Source of the DNA: an uncultured Ruminococcus sp.
GTDB lineage: Bacteria; Bacillota; Clostridia; Oscillospirales; Ruminococcaceae
DNA length: 64,000 nt
Assembly: GCA_947627445.1 (NCBI GenBank)
Contig: CANQWA010000004.1
Span: forward strand, 24,008-88,007
Direction: 5' to 3'
The first letter of the stretch is position 1; each line of letters starts with the position of its first letter. Of the stretch, positions 53,668 to 62,832 are shown in pieces. The notes beneath the pieces were generated by a model. That model made no database searches and had not been told where the DNA came from. It saw only the letters and a program-made list of their open reading frames with translations. The position numbers were made by a program, and so were the translations under genes.

Positions 53668-54438
53668 ATGGACAACAAAAAAATAAAAGTCCTGATTGGA
53701 GATGACAGCGCCGAATATGGCATTGCATGTGCCAACGAGCTGCGCTCCCACGGGCTCTACGTCATGACCCGGAGAAGAGACGGAAAGGTGATTCTGGATG
53801 CCATTCAGAACGACAAGCCAGAGGTTGCGATCATAGATGCTGTGCTGCCTCATATGGACGCCATAGAGATCCTTGAGAAATCTCAGACGTTTGAAAATCG
53901 GCCGGCATTTATCATCACATCAGCTTATGAAAATGAATTTATTGAACGGCAGGTCATGGAAAAAGGTGCATCCTACTACATGCTAAAGCCCTTTGATATT
54001 TCTGCTCTGGGAAATCGTATCATCAGTCTGACCACAAAGAATCCTCGGCACATGATGTCCTCTGCTCAGGATCTGGAAGTGGTAGTAACAGACATGATCC
54101 ACCAGCTCGGTGTTCCGGCACATATCAAGGGCTATCACTATCTGCGTGCCGCAATCCTGGCTTCTATTGAAGATCAGGCGCTGCTGGAAAGCGTGACCAA
54201 GCTGCTGTATCCCACAGTAGCCAAGCAGTTTGATACGACTTCATCCCGGGTAGAGCGTGCCATCCGCCATGCAATTGAGATTGCATGGGACAGAGGTGAT
54301 CTGGACACCATCAACTCCTTCTTCGGCTATACCGTGAACAACTGTAAGGGAAAGCCCACCAACTCGGAGTTCATTGCCTTGCTGACCGATAAGCTGCGGT
54401 TGCAGTACGGCAGAAACCATCAGCAGTATAAGGCATAA
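53668..54438 (+). CDS. spo0A: Sporulation master regulator Spo0A
   Basis: Spo0A is the phosphorelay-activated regulator of sporulation entry. The 256-residue product has a receiver domain with acidic pair Asp12-Asp13, phosphoacceptor Asp57 and the lysine of MLKPFD, and the Spo0A-specific C-terminal DNA-binding domain (about 140-256: [57 protein letters not shown]). AGGAGGTAAC precedes the ATG. Together with spoIVB it indicates a sporulation ancestry; whether the organism still sporulates cannot be seen from this window. Confidence 0.97.
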   Translation: MDNKKIKVLIGDDSAEYGIACANELRSHGLYVMTRRRDGKVILDAIQNDKPEVAIIDAVLPHMDAIEILEKSQTFENRPAFIITSAYENEFIERQVMEKGASYYMLKPFDISALGNRIISLTTKNPRHMMSSAQDLEVVVTDMIHQLGVPAHIKGYHYLRAAILASIEDQALLESVTKLLYPTVAKQFDTTSSRVERAIRHAIEIAWDRGDLDTINSFFGYTVNNCKGKPTNSEFIALLTDKLRLQYGRNHQQYKA

Positions 54439-54503
54439 GCTGTCCGATTTGAAATGAGAAAGAAATTGCAGTCTATATATCTTATGCGAAAGGAAGCGTG
54501 TTT

Positions 54504-55028
54504 ATGACAGAGGGAAAAAATATTTTTCAAAAGACAGCGGCAGATCGGCTTTTGTTCAACCCTTTTACGGAGATTGGAAAGGAATGGTACTTACTGACTG
54601 CCGGCACGCCGGATGCTTACAATACGATGACCTGTTCCTGGGGCGCTATGGGTGAAATCTGGGGAACTCCCTCTTTCCACTGCGTGGTGCGCACCAACCG
54701 GCACACTTTACAGTATCTGGATCACAACGATCTGTTCACCGTCTCCTTTTTCGATCTGGATCAGAAGCCGGCACTGCAATTCTGCGGCAGTCACTCCGGC
54801 AGAGACTGTGACAAAGCAAAGGAAACCGGCATTACACCGGTTCTGCTGGATGGAACCACCACTTTTGCAGAGGCACGGCGTGTATTTGTCTGCCGGAAGG
54901 TGTATACCGCTATGCTGCAAAAGGATGGATTTGTTCGTGCAGAGACCTATGAAAAATGGTACGGCAAAGAGCCGCTGCACCGGGAGTTTATCGGTGAAAT
55001 CTTAGCTTGTTATGAAAGAAAACAGTAA
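54504..55028 (+). CDS. Flavin reductase-like FMN-binding protein
   Basis: The 174-residue product resembles the flavin-reductase-like split-barrel family, small FMN proteins that reduce flavin with NAD(P)H or bind FMN. Visible are WYLLTAGTPDAYNTMTCSWGAMGEIWGTP, a FMN-contact-like region at about 27-55, and VVRTNRHTLQYLDHNDLFTVSFFD. AAAGGAAG lies nine bases upstream of the ATG at 54504; a GTG at 54498 is too near. It follows spo0A by 65 bases without an obvious promoter and is followed by a repeat remnant and a terminator. Confidence 0.8.
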   Translation: MTEGKNIFQKTAADRLLFNPFTEIGKEWYLLTAGTPDAYNTMTCSWGAMGEIWGTPSFHCVVRTNRHTLQYLDHNDLFTVSFFDLDQKPALQFCGSHSGRDCDKAKETGITPVLLDGTTTFAEARRVFVCRKVYTAMLQKDGFVRAETYEKWYGKEPLHREFIGEILACYERKQ

Positions 55029-55066
55029 GGCAACACCACACCATCTTTGTGCGGGTTTGCCGTAAG
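55029..55066. repeat. Remnant of the intergenic repeat families (copy C)
   Basis: GGCAACACCACACCA resembles the end of the 20.05-kb element, and CATCTTTGTGCGGGTTTGCC (55043-55061) matches the right end of the 6.8-kb element. Both ends are brought together with no interior, as in a deleted or hybrid copy. Confidence 0.55.
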
Positions 55067-55089
55067 GCTTTCCACAAAAATCGGATATG

Positions 55090-55124
55090 CAAAAAGCTTC
55101 TGCCTTCGGACGGAAGCTTTTTTA
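55090..55124 (+). terminator. Terminator before argG
   Basis: AAAAAGCTTC (55091-55100) with GAAGCTTTTT (55113-55122), loop with TTCG, then T run. Confidence 0.9.
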
Positions 55125-55140
55125 TGCAGAAATACGGCTT

Positions 55141-55236
55141 TATAAATGCATATTATACATAATTTGCGGATAAATAAAAAAATAACCGTATAAATATGCA
55201 AAAAACACTTGACAATACCAGAAAAAGGTGTATAAT
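55141..55236 (+). promoter_or_regulatory. argG promoter with possible arginine-repressor boxes
   Basis: TTGACA (55209-55214), 16-base spacer, TATAAT (55231-55236). Upstream, ATGCATATTATACAT-type (from 55146) and GTATAAATATGCA (55188-55200) are AT-rich imperfect palindromes like ArgR/AhrC operators. That reading is inference. Confidence 0.6.
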
Positions 55237-55304
55237 AAGAAACAAGAGTGTTCGAGTTTGAAAAACTCAGAACTTGTTTTCGTAGAAATTGGAGGAAATG
55301 CGTT

Positions 55305-56534
55305 ATGGAAAAAAAAGATATCAAAAAAGTCATTCTGGCATATTCCGGCGGACTGGATACTTCTATTATCATTCCGTGGTTGAAGGAAAATTACAATAAC
55401 TGCGAGGTAATTGCAGTTTCTGCAGACGTGGGACAGGGCACAGAGTTGGACGGTCTGGAAGAAAAGGCGATTCAAACCGGTGCTTCTAAGTTGATCGTTC
55501 TGGATCTGAAGAAGGAATTTGTAGAGGACTATGTATTTCCCACGGTACAAGCTGGTGCGATTTATGAGAACCGCTATCTGCTGGGTACTTCTTTTGCACG
55601 TCCCATCATCGGTAAGCGTCTGGCTGAGATCGCACTGGAAGAGGGTGCAGATGCCATCTGTCACGGTGCTACCGGCAAGGGAAACGATCAGGTTCGTTTT
55701 GAACTGGCAATCAAGGCGTATGCCCCGGATATGGCGATCATTGCTCCCTGGAGAGAATGGAATATCAAGAGCCGTGACGAGGAAATCGACTATGCGGAGG
55801 CACACAACATTCCGCTGAAAATCAACCGTGAAACCAACTATTCTAAGGACAAGAACCTGTGGCATTTATCTCACGAGGGTCTGGATCTGGAAGATCCGGC
55901 AAACGAGCCGCAGTACGAAAAAGAAGGCTTTCTGGAAATGGGCGTATCTCCCATCCAAGCACCGGACAAGCCCACATATGTGACCATTCACTTTGAAAAG
56001 GGCATTCCCACAGCGATCGACGGCAAGGAGCTGGGCGCTGTTGAAATAGTAGAAACGCTGAACCGCCTGGGCGGCGAAAATGGCATCGGTCTTGCTGACC
56101 TGGTAGAAAACCGTCTGGTGGGTATGAAATCCAGAGGCGTATATGAGACACCGGGCGGTGCAATCCTGTACCATGCACACGATGTTCTGGAAACCATCAC
56201 ACTGGATAAAGAAACGGCACGTGTCAAGCAGTATCTCAGCATTAAGTTTGCAGATATTGTCTACAATGGACAGTGGTATACCCCTCTGCGTGAAGCTCTG
56301 ACTGCTTTTGTCGATGAGACACAAAAGACTGTGACCGGTGATGTCAAGCTGAAGCTGTACAAGGGTAATATCATCAATGCAGGCGTGACTTCTCCGTACA
56401 CGCTGTATGATGAAGAGGTTGCCACCTTTGATGCAGAAGAAGTGTATAACCAGAAGGATGCAGAGGGCTTTATCAATCTATTTGGTCTGCCGATCCATGT
56501 AAAGGCTAAGCTGGATCAGAAGCGGGGCAAGTGA
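55305..56534 (+). CDS. argG: Argininosuccinate synthase
   Basis: ArgG joins citrulline and aspartate with ATP. The 409-residue product has the PP-loop [15 protein letters not shown] at its N-terminus, [25 protein letters not shown], and [15 protein letters not shown] with NLWHLSHEG. The ATG at 55305 follows GGAGG; a longer frame to 55248 overlaps the promoter and is not used. It is first in the arginine cluster, followed by argH after 111 bases. Confidence 0.98.
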   Translation: MEKKDIKKVILAYSGGLDTSIIIPWLKENYNNCEVIAVSADVGQGTELDGLEEKAIQTGASKLIVLDLKKEFVEDYVFPTVQAGAIYENRYLLGTSFARPIIGKRLAEIALEEGADAICHGATGKGNDQVRFELAIKAYAPDMAIIAPWREWNIKSRDEEIDYAEAHNIPLKINRETNYSKDKNLWHLSHEGLDLEDPANEPQYEKEGFLEMGVSPIQAPDKPTYVTIHFEKGIPTAIDGKELGAVEIVETLNRLGGENGIGLADLVENRLVGMKSRGVYETPGGAILYHAHDVLETITLDKETARVKQYLSIKFADIVYNGQWYTPLREALTAFVDETQKTVTGDVKLKLYKGNIINAGVTSPYTLYDEEVATFDAEEVYNQKDAEGFINLFGLPIHVKAKLDQKRGK

Positions 56535-56645
56535 TCAAGGATGCAATCCGATCTTCGGTGTGCATCACTTTCGGAAAACTGCGAGGAAGGGGCGGCTTTC
56601 AGTCGCCTTTTCCGTTTTCATATTCATAGGAAGGACAGAGGAAAA

Positions 56646-58022
56646 ATGGCACTTTGGGCAGGAAGATTTTCCAAAGAGATCGATGCTGGGGTCAATGCGT
56701 TCAATTCGTCTATCGCATTTGATGCCCGGATGTATCGTCATGACATACAGGGTAGTATTGCCCATGCAACCATGCTGGGAGACTGCGGCATTATTGATAA
56801 AGCGGACAGTGAAGAGATCATTCGTGGGCTGAAAGGCATTCTGGCAGATCTGGACAGCGGTGCATTGGAATTTGACTCCCATGCAGAGGATATCCACATG
56901 TTTATCGAGGCAGAGCTGACAAAGCGATGCGGCGATGTGGGAAAGCGTCTGCACACCTCCCGTTCCCGGAACGATCAGGTGGCATTGGACTTGCGGCTGT
57001 ATCTCCGGGACGAGATTGCCGCAGTGCGAAGTCTGGTGGAAAAACTTTGCCAAGCACTGGTTCACATGGCAGAGCAGCACACGGAAACCGTCCTGCCGGG
57101 ATATACCCACTTGCAGAGAGCACAGCCAGTGACATTCGCCCATCATCTGTTGGCATATGTACAGATGCTGCTCCGGGATTTGGGCAGACTGGACGATACC
57201 GCAAAACGCATGAACCAATGTCCGCTGGGAAGCGGTGCACTGGCTGGTACGACATATCACATTGACCGGGAACAGACTGCGGCTTTGCTGGGCTTTGATG
57301 CACCCATGGCAAACAGTCTGGACGGCGTTTCCGATCGGGATTATTGTATCGAACTGGCAGGGGCGTTGTCTGTCATTATGATGCATCTGTCTCGTTTTTC
57401 TGAGGAAATCATTCTGTGGTGTTCCTGGGAATTTCGATTTATTGAGTTGGACGATGCCTTTGCTACCGGTTCGTCCATTATGCCTCAAAAGAAGAATCCG
57501 GATATTACGGAACTGATCCGGGGCAAGACGGCACGGGTCTATGGAGATCTGCAAACTCTTCTTGTGATGATGAAAGGACTGCCCCTGGCTTATAACAAGG
57601 ATATGCAGGAGGATAAGGAAGCCATTTTTGATGCAGTGGACAATGTGAAGCTGTGTCTGGAAACATTTATCCCGATGTTGGAGACCATGCGTGTCAACCA
57701 GGAAAATATGCGTGCGGCGGCAGCGAAGGGCTTTATCAATGCCACAGATTGCGCAGACTATCTGGTGAAAAAGGGGATGCCTTTCCGGGATGCCTATAAA
57801 ATCTCCGGTACGCTGGTGGCACAGTGTATTACTGCTGGGCTGACCTTGGAGGAATTGCCGCTGGATGCATATCAGAAGATGACACCCTTGTTTACAGAGG
57901 ATGTGTATGAAGCCATCCGTCTGGAGACATGTGTCCGAGGAAGAGTATCTCAGGGCGGATCATCGCCGGAAGCGGTGAAAAAACAAATTGCACTGGTGAA
58001 GACGCAGCTGGGAATGGTGTAA
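56646..58022 (+). CDS. argH: Argininosuccinate lyase
   Basis: ArgH cleaves argininosuccinate to arginine and fumarate, the last step. The 458-residue product has MALWAGRFSKEIDAGVNAFN-like start, HTSRSRNDQVALDLRLYLRD, PGYTHLQRAQPVTFAHHLLAY, and the superfamily signature GSSIMPQKKNPD. AGAGGAAAA lies upstream of the ATG at 56646. The small gene at 58024 begins one base after its stop. Confidence 0.98.
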   Translation: MALWAGRFSKEIDAGVNAFNSSIAFDARMYRHDIQGSIAHATMLGDCGIIDKADSEEIIRGLKGILADLDSGALEFDSHAEDIHMFIEAELTKRCGDVGKRLHTSRSRNDQVALDLRLYLRDEIAAVRSLVEKLCQALVHMAEQHTETVLPGYTHLQRAQPVTFAHHLLAYVQMLLRDLGRLDDTAKRMNQCPLGSGALAGTTYHIDREQTAALLGFDAPMANSLDGVSDRDYCIELAGALSVIMMHLSRFSEEIILWCSWEFRFIELDDAFATGSSIMPQKKNPDITELIRGKTARVYGDLQTLLVMMKGLPLAYNKDMQEDKEAIFDAVDNVKLCLETFIPMLETMRVNQENMRAAAAKGFINATDCADYLVKKGMPFRDAYKISGTLVAQCITAGLTLEELPLDAYQKMTPLFTEDVYEAIRLETCVRGRVSQGGSSPEAVKKQIALVKTQLGMV

Positions 58023-58023
58023 G

Positions 58024-58203
58024 ATGAAAAAACGGCAGCTTTGTTTTATCCTTGCTCTTTGTGTGGTTGCGGCAATTTTGTGGATCAGCGGAGAACTGCT
58101 GATCGGGCTGGTGCTGAACTGGGGCATGACGGCATCCCGTATCTGGGCGATTCTGATCATTGTGCTGACCTGCGCATTTAGTTTGTGGAAATGCCCGAGA
58201 TAG
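58024..58203 (+). CDS. 59-residue membrane peptide within the arginine cluster
   Basis: Reading from the ATG one base after argH gives MKKRQLCFILALCVVAAIL, then WISGELLIGLVLNW, then WAILIIVLTCAFSLWKCPR and a TAG stop. It has a basic start and two hydrophobic segments (about 6-20 and 40-55), so it is a likely small membrane protein. No known family is recognised. The ribosome binding site would have to lie inside argH (GCTGGGAATGGTG region), so translation would be by coupling. It may be a real peptide or a chance frame; the position and hydrophobicity favour real. Confidence 0.55.
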   Translation: MKKRQLCFILALCVVAAILWISGELLIGLVLNWGMTASRIWAILIIVLTCAFSLWKCPR

Positions 58204-58266
58204 AAGAAAGATCCATTGCTCTTCCAGGAAAACCACATGTTCCCGAAATTTGTATGGAGGAATATC

Positions 58267-59214
58267 ATGGCAACAAAAGTTTTTATAGACGGACAAGCAG
58301 GCACCACCGGGCTGCGTATCCATCAACGGCTGGCTGGCCGCTCTGATTTGACCATTCTCACATTAACAGAGGAGACTCGGAAGGATGCGGATGCACGCCG
58401 GGCAGCAATCCAGGAAAGCGATATCACATTCCTCTGTCTGCCGGATGCCGCTGCAAAAGAAGCCGCGGCACTTGCCGGCAATGCGCCTGTCCGGATCATT
58501 GATGCATCTACAGCACACCGCACAGATCCGGCATGGGCATATGGTTTTCCGGAATTGTCCGCAGCCCACCGGGAAAAGATCCGGACTTCTGACCGGGTTG
58601 CTGTGCCAGGCTGCTATGCCAGTGGCTTTATTTCTCTGGTATATCCAATGGTAGAGAGTGGATTGCTCCCCAAGGATTATCCGGTACAGTGCTTTGCGAT
58701 GTCCGGCTACAGCGGTGGCGGAAAGAGCATGATCGCCGAGATCGAGTCAGAAGACCGTGCACCGGAACTGTACAGCCCGAGATTTTACGGCCTGGCAAAC
58801 AACCACAAGCATTTGCCGGAAATGCAGAAGATCTCCGGGCTGGAGAAAAAGCCTATGTTTACGCCCATTGTAGACGACTATTACAATGGCATGGTTGTCT
58901 GCATACCGGTTCTGGCAGATGTCTCCGGAAAGAGGCTTTCTCCGGAAGAGGTACACGATATGCTGACACGACATTACGCCGGCTCTGCCTTTGTGCGTGT
59001 GATGCCTCTGGGAACTAAAGAGGAAATGACAGCGTTCCGGCTGACCTGTAACGATCTGAGAGACACCAACCGAATGGAAATTTTTGTGTTTGGTGACGAG
59101 GAACAGCTTCTGCTTTGTTCCCGGCTGGATAATCTGGGTAAAGGTGCATCCGGTGCAGCCGTGCAGTGTATGAATATTATGCTGGGGCTGGATGAGACTA
59201 CTGGCTTGCTATAA
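58267..59214 (+). CDS. argC: N-acetyl-gamma-glutamyl-phosphate reductase, type 2
   Basis: ArgC reduces N-acetylglutamyl phosphate to the semialdehyde with NADPH. The 315-residue product is the short type 2 form: KVFIDGQAGTTGLRIHQRLAGR, FLCLPDAAAKEAAAL, DASTAHRTDPAWAYGFPEL, the catalytic-Cys region VPGCYASGFISLVYP, and GYSGGGKSMI. GGAGGAA precedes the ATG at 58267. argJ follows after 14 bases. Confidence 0.95.
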   Translation: MATKVFIDGQAGTTGLRIHQRLAGRSDLTILTLTEETRKDADARRAAIQESDITFLCLPDAAAKEAAALAGNAPVRIIDASTAHRTDPAWAYGFPELSAAHREKIRTSDRVAVPGCYASGFISLVYPMVESGLLPKDYPVQCFAMSGYSGGGKSMIAEIESEDRAPELYSPRFYGLANNHKHLPEMQKISGLEKKPMFTPIVDDYYNGMVVCIPVLADVSGKRLSPEEVHDMLTRHYAGSAFVRVMPLGTKEEMTAFRLTCNDLRDTNRMEIFVFGDEEQLLLCSRLDNLGKGASGAAVQCMNIMLGLDETTGLL

Positions 59215-59228
59215 CAAGGTGATATACG

Positions 59229-60485
59229 ATGAAAGAAATCCAAAAAGTAAGATATGACGGCTATTCCTATGTGGAAGGCGGCGTCTGTGCAGCAAAGGGA
59301 TTCCGGGCAAATGGACTTTACAGCGGTATCAAGGAGAATCCGAAAAAAAAGCCGGATCTGTGTCTGGTGTTTTCCGATGTGCCTTGCCATGCGGCAGGGG
59401 TGTTTACCCAGAATAAAGTGCAGGCTGCTCCCGTGACAGTTTCTAAAAAGCATCTGAAGCAGACTGGCGGAAAGGCACAGGCATTTATTCTCAATTCCAA
59501 AAATGCCAACGCCTGCAATCCAGACGGTGAAGAAAAATCCGTGCGGATGTGTCAGCTTGCAGCGGAGAAACTGGGTATTCCCACAGAACAGGTATTGATT
59601 GCACAGACTGGCGTCATCGGTCAGACCATGCCTATCGAGCCAGTGGAGCAGCATATGGACGCCCTGGTGGAGGGACTTTCCCATAAGGGAAACGAAAAGG
59701 CTGCTGTTGCCATTATGACGACAGATACGGTGAAGAAGGAAGTTGCCGTGACATTTGCGATAGGCGGAAAGATCTGCTGTGTGGGCGGGATGGGTAAAGG
59801 CTCCGGCATGATCTGTCCCAATATGGCGACCACCCTGAATGTGATCACCACAGACTGCGCTATCAGCTCAGAAATGCTGCAAAAGGCGTTGGATGCGGTG
59901 GTAAAAGTCACATACAACTGTCTGTATATTGACGGCGATCAATCCACCAATGACACCTGTGCCGTCATGGCAAACGGACTTTGCGGCAATACTCTCATTG
60001 ACAGAGAAAACGAAGATTTTCAGACGTTCAAACAGGCGCTGTATATCGTGATGTCCAACATCACCAAAATGCTGGCAAAGGACGGCGAGGGTGCGACCAA
60101 GCTGCTGGAATGCAATGTTTCCGGTGCAAAGACAGAAAAAGACGCTCTGGCGGTCGCCAAGTCGGTCATTGCCTCTGATTTGTTGAAATGTGCCATGTTT
60201 GGGGAGGATGCCAACGTGGGGCGTATCGCCTGTGCCATCGGTAATGCAAATGCGGATTTTGATATCGGAAAATTCTGCGTGACCTTGGCTTCTTCCAAGG
60301 GAGAGATTGACTTTTTCAAGAATGGTTCGATCTTGACATTTTCCGAAGAAGCGGCGAGTCGGCTGCTCAGCGATGATGAAATACAGATCCATGTGACATT
60401 GGGAGACGGACCGGCAAAGGGAACGGCATGGGGCTGTGATCTGACATATGAATATGTGAAAATCAACGGGGACTATCGGACATAA
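59229..60485 (+). CDS. argJ: Bifunctional ornithine acetyltransferase / N-acetylglutamate synthase
   Basis: ArgJ transfers the acetyl group of N-acetylornithine to glutamate, recycling it. The 418-residue product has VFSDVPCHAAGVFTQNKVQAAPV, NSKNANACNPDGE, the self-cleavage/nucleophile motif AIMTTDTVKKE (163-167 central), and GKGSGMICPNMATTLNVI. AAGGTGAT lies upstream. No argE or argA is present, in keeping with the cyclic pathway. It may be mono- or bifunctional; the sequence alone does not decide. Confidence 0.95.
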   Translation: MKEIQKVRYDGYSYVEGGVCAAKGFRANGLYSGIKENPKKKPDLCLVFSDVPCHAAGVFTQNKVQAAPVTVSKKHLKQTGGKAQAFILNSKNANACNPDGEEKSVRMCQLAAEKLGIPTEQVLIAQTGVIGQTMPIEPVEQHMDALVEGLSHKGNEKAAVAIMTTDTVKKEVAVTFAIGGKICCVGGMGKGSGMICPNMATTLNVITTDCAISSEMLQKALDAVVKVTYNCLYIDGDQSTNDTCAVMANGLCGNTLIDRENEDFQTFKQALYIVMSNITKMLAKDGEGATKLLECNVSGAKTEKDALAVAKSVIASDLLKCAMFGEDANVGRIACAIGNANADFDIGKFCVTLASSKGEIDFFKNGSILTFSEEAASRLLSDDEIQIHVTLGDGPAKGTAWGCDLTYEYVKINGDYRT

Positions 60486-60536
60486 GGGTCTGTTCTACAA
60501 GACGAAAGAAACAAGCCTGAAGGAGAGATTTTACAG

Positions 60537-61403
60537 ATGGGAGAAATCCACAACAATATACGGGCACAGGTGCTGGTAGATGCCCTGCCCTATATTCAGA
60601 AATATAACAACAAGATTGTCGTTGTCAAATACGGCGGAAATGCCATGACCAACAAGGAATTGAAGCAGGCAGTCATGAACGATATTGTGCTGTTGTCTCT
60701 TGTGGGTGTGAAGGTGGTTTTGGTGCACGGCGGCGGGCCGGAAATCAGTGAGATGCTGGAGAAACTGCAAATAGAATCCAAATTCATTGGCGGTCTGCGG
60801 TATACGGATGAAGCCACAGTGGATGTGGTGAAGATGGTGCTTGCTGGAAAGGTGAACAAAGAGCTGGTCAATCTCTTGACACGCACCAAAGGCAAGGCAC
60901 TGGGACTTTGCGGCATTGACGGGCAGATGCTCACCGCAGAGCAAAAGCTGGGACCCAACGGCGAGGATTTGGGCTATGTGGGTGACATTGTCAAGGTCAA
61001 TGAAAAGCCCATCCTGGATGCGCTGGACAATGGTTATGTACCAGTGATCGCCACTGTGGCAGCAGACAATTTTGGTCAGACGTATAATGTCAATGCGGAT
61101 ACGGCAGCAGCAAGGATTGCAGCACAGCTCCGGGCAGAAAATTTGATCCTGATGACGGACATTGCGGGGCTGCTGCGAAACAAGGATGACCCGTCCACGC
61201 TGATTCCCTTTGTGAACGTCAGCGAAGTGCCGTTTTTGAAGCGCAAAGGCATTATTTCCGGCGGGATGATCCCCAAGATCGACTGCTGTGTAGAAGCCGT
61301 GCGCCGGGGCGTGAAGAAAACCGCCATCATTGACGGCAGAATCCCCCATTCCATTTTGATCGAAACACTGTCCAATGAGGGCATCGGTACGCAATTCCGA
61401 TAG
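60537..61403 (+). CDS. argB: Acetylglutamate kinase
   Basis: ArgB phosphorylates N-acetylglutamate with ATP. The 288-residue product has VVKYGGNAMTNKELKQ, LVHGGGPEISEMLEKL, the middle GLCGIDGQMLTA, and the C-terminal GGMIPKIDCCVEAVRRGVKKTAIIDGRIPHSILIE. GGAGAGA lies upstream of the ATG. In this cyclic-type pathway it is usually the arginine-inhibited enzyme; the N-terminal helix typical of inhibited forms is present in outline (residues 1-20), which suggests but does not prove feedback control. Confidence 0.96.
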   Translation: MGEIHNNIRAQVLVDALPYIQKYNNKIVVVKYGGNAMTNKELKQAVMNDIVLLSLVGVKVVLVHGGGPEISEMLEKLQIESKFIGGLRYTDEATVDVVKMVLAGKVNKELVNLLTRTKGKALGLCGIDGQMLTAEQKLGPNGEDLGYVGDIVKVNEKPILDALDNGYVPVIATVAADNFGQTYNVNADTAAARIAAQLRAENLILMTDIAGLLRNKDDPSTLIPFVNVSEVPFLKRKGIISGGMIPKIDCCVEAVRRGVKKTAIIDGRIPHSILIETLSNEGIGTQFR

Positions 61404-61465
61404 ATCCATCTATTGGAATGAAGAGGATTGGTATCAAGCTGTGATTCTGAGAGGAGGCTATCAAT

Positions 61466-62632
61466 ATGACAACACAGGAACAACTGAACCAGTCTGTTAT
61501 GGGTACATACGGACGGTTTCCCGTGGTGATCGCACAGGGCGAAAACGAAGCCTGTGTGGATGAAAATGGAAAGCAATATATCGACTTCGGCAGCGGTATC
61601 GGCTGTACTTCTCTGGGCTACTGTAACAAAGCGTGGACAGAGGCAGTCTGTAAACAAGTGAAAACCATGCAGCACACCTCGAACCTGTACTATACCAGGA
61701 TACAGGCGGATTTTGCGGAAAAGCTCTGTGCTGTCACCGGCTATAACAAGCTCTTTTTCGCCAACAGCGGTGCAGAAGCCAATGAGTGTGCCATCAAGCT
61801 GGCGAGAAAATACAGCTTTGATAAATATGGCAAGGGACGGCATAAAATCCTGACTCTGGTGAATTCCTTCCATGGCAGAACCCTCTGTACCTTGTCTGCC
61901 ACAGGACAGGATACGTTTCACCACTATTTCTTTCCCTTTGTAGAGGGGTTTGACTATGTGACCGCCAACGACATCGACTCTCTGGAAGAAAAGCTGGACG
62001 ATACGGTCTGCGCTGTGATGATGGAATATGTACAGGGCGAGGGTGGTGTCCATGCGCTGGAGCAGGCTTTTGTGGATGCAGTCTACGAGAAGTGCATGGC
62101 GAAGGATGTTTTGGTGATCGCTGACGAGGTGCAGACCGGCGTTGGCAGAACGGGAACATTCCTTGCCGGCGAGCAGTTCGGACACCGGGCGGATATCACT
62201 ACCCTGGCAAAGGGTATCGCCGGCGGTCTGCCCATGGGGGCTTGTCTGGCAAATGAGAAGTGCGCTGGGGTACTGGACAAAGGCTCTCACGGCTCTACCT
62301 TCGGGGGCAATCCGGTTTGCTGCGCCGGCGGACTTGCTGTGCTGGAAACTGTGACTGCGCCGGGATTTCTGGAGGAAGTGAACCGCAAGGCTGCTCTGCT
62401 GCGGAAAGAGCTGGCAGCGATCCCGGGGGTGGATTCCGTGAGCGGACTTGGTTTGATGGTCGGTATTGCCCTGACCGAGAAAAAGGCTGTCGATGTGGTA
62501 AATGTGGCGCTGGAAAAAGGCTTGCTCTTGCTGACAGCAAAGGATAAGGTACGGCTTTTGCCGCCGTTAACGGTGACGGATGAAGAAATTCAAAAGCTTG
62601 TGACGGTTCTGACAGAAATTCTGGCAGAATAA
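61466..62632 (+). CDS. argD: Acetylornithine aminotransferase
   Basis: ArgD converts N-acetylglutamate semialdehyde to N-acetylornithine with glutamate and PLP. The 388-residue product is class III aminotransferase: GRFPVVIAQGENEACVDENGK, FFANSGAEANECAIKLAR, FHGRTLCTLSATGQ, IADEVQTGVGRTG and the PLP-lysine motif TLAKGIAGGLPMGA. GAGAGGAGG lies upstream of the ATG. A 200-base spacer with a repeat copy separates it from argF. Confidence 0.96.
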   Translation: MTTQEQLNQSVMGTYGRFPVVIAQGENEACVDENGKQYIDFGSGIGCTSLGYCNKAWTEAVCKQVKTMQHTSNLYYTRIQADFAEKLCAVTGYNKLFFANSGAEANECAIKLARKYSFDKYGKGRHKILTLVNSFHGRTLCTLSATGQDTFHHYFFPFVEGFDYVTANDIDSLEEKLDDTVCAVMMEYVQGEGGVHALEQAFVDAVYEKCMAKDVLVIADEVQTGVGRTGTFLAGEQFGHRADITTLAKGIAGGLPMGACLANEKCAGVLDKGSHGSTFGGNPVCCAGGLAVLETVTAPGFLEEVNRKAALLRKELAAIPGVDSVSGLGLMVGIALTEKKAVDVVNVALEKGLLLLTAKDKVRLLPPLTVTDEEIQKLVTVLTEILAE

Positions 62633-62832
62633 AAACCTGCCTTCACAAGAAGTGTGACTGTATGTGACTGTATTTTTGAGCAAGAAAAAAGTTGTCGGCA
62701 TGCTTTGCACCTGACAAGACTTTTTGACACAGTACGTGCCGGAATCTGCCGGAAAGACGGTGCATCTTTTTGTGCGGGTTTGTCTAAGGACAGATTCTGA
62801 ACAATAGAACAAATCAAAATGGAGGAACAACT
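62633..62832. repeat. Spacer with tandem decamer and repeat-family end (copy D)
   Basis: GTGACTGTAT occurs twice in tandem near 62653. CATCTTTTTGTGCGGGTTTGTCTAAGG (about 62763-62789) matches the right end of the 6.8-kb element with two extra Ts. No gene and no clear promoter for argF seen. Confidence 0.6.
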
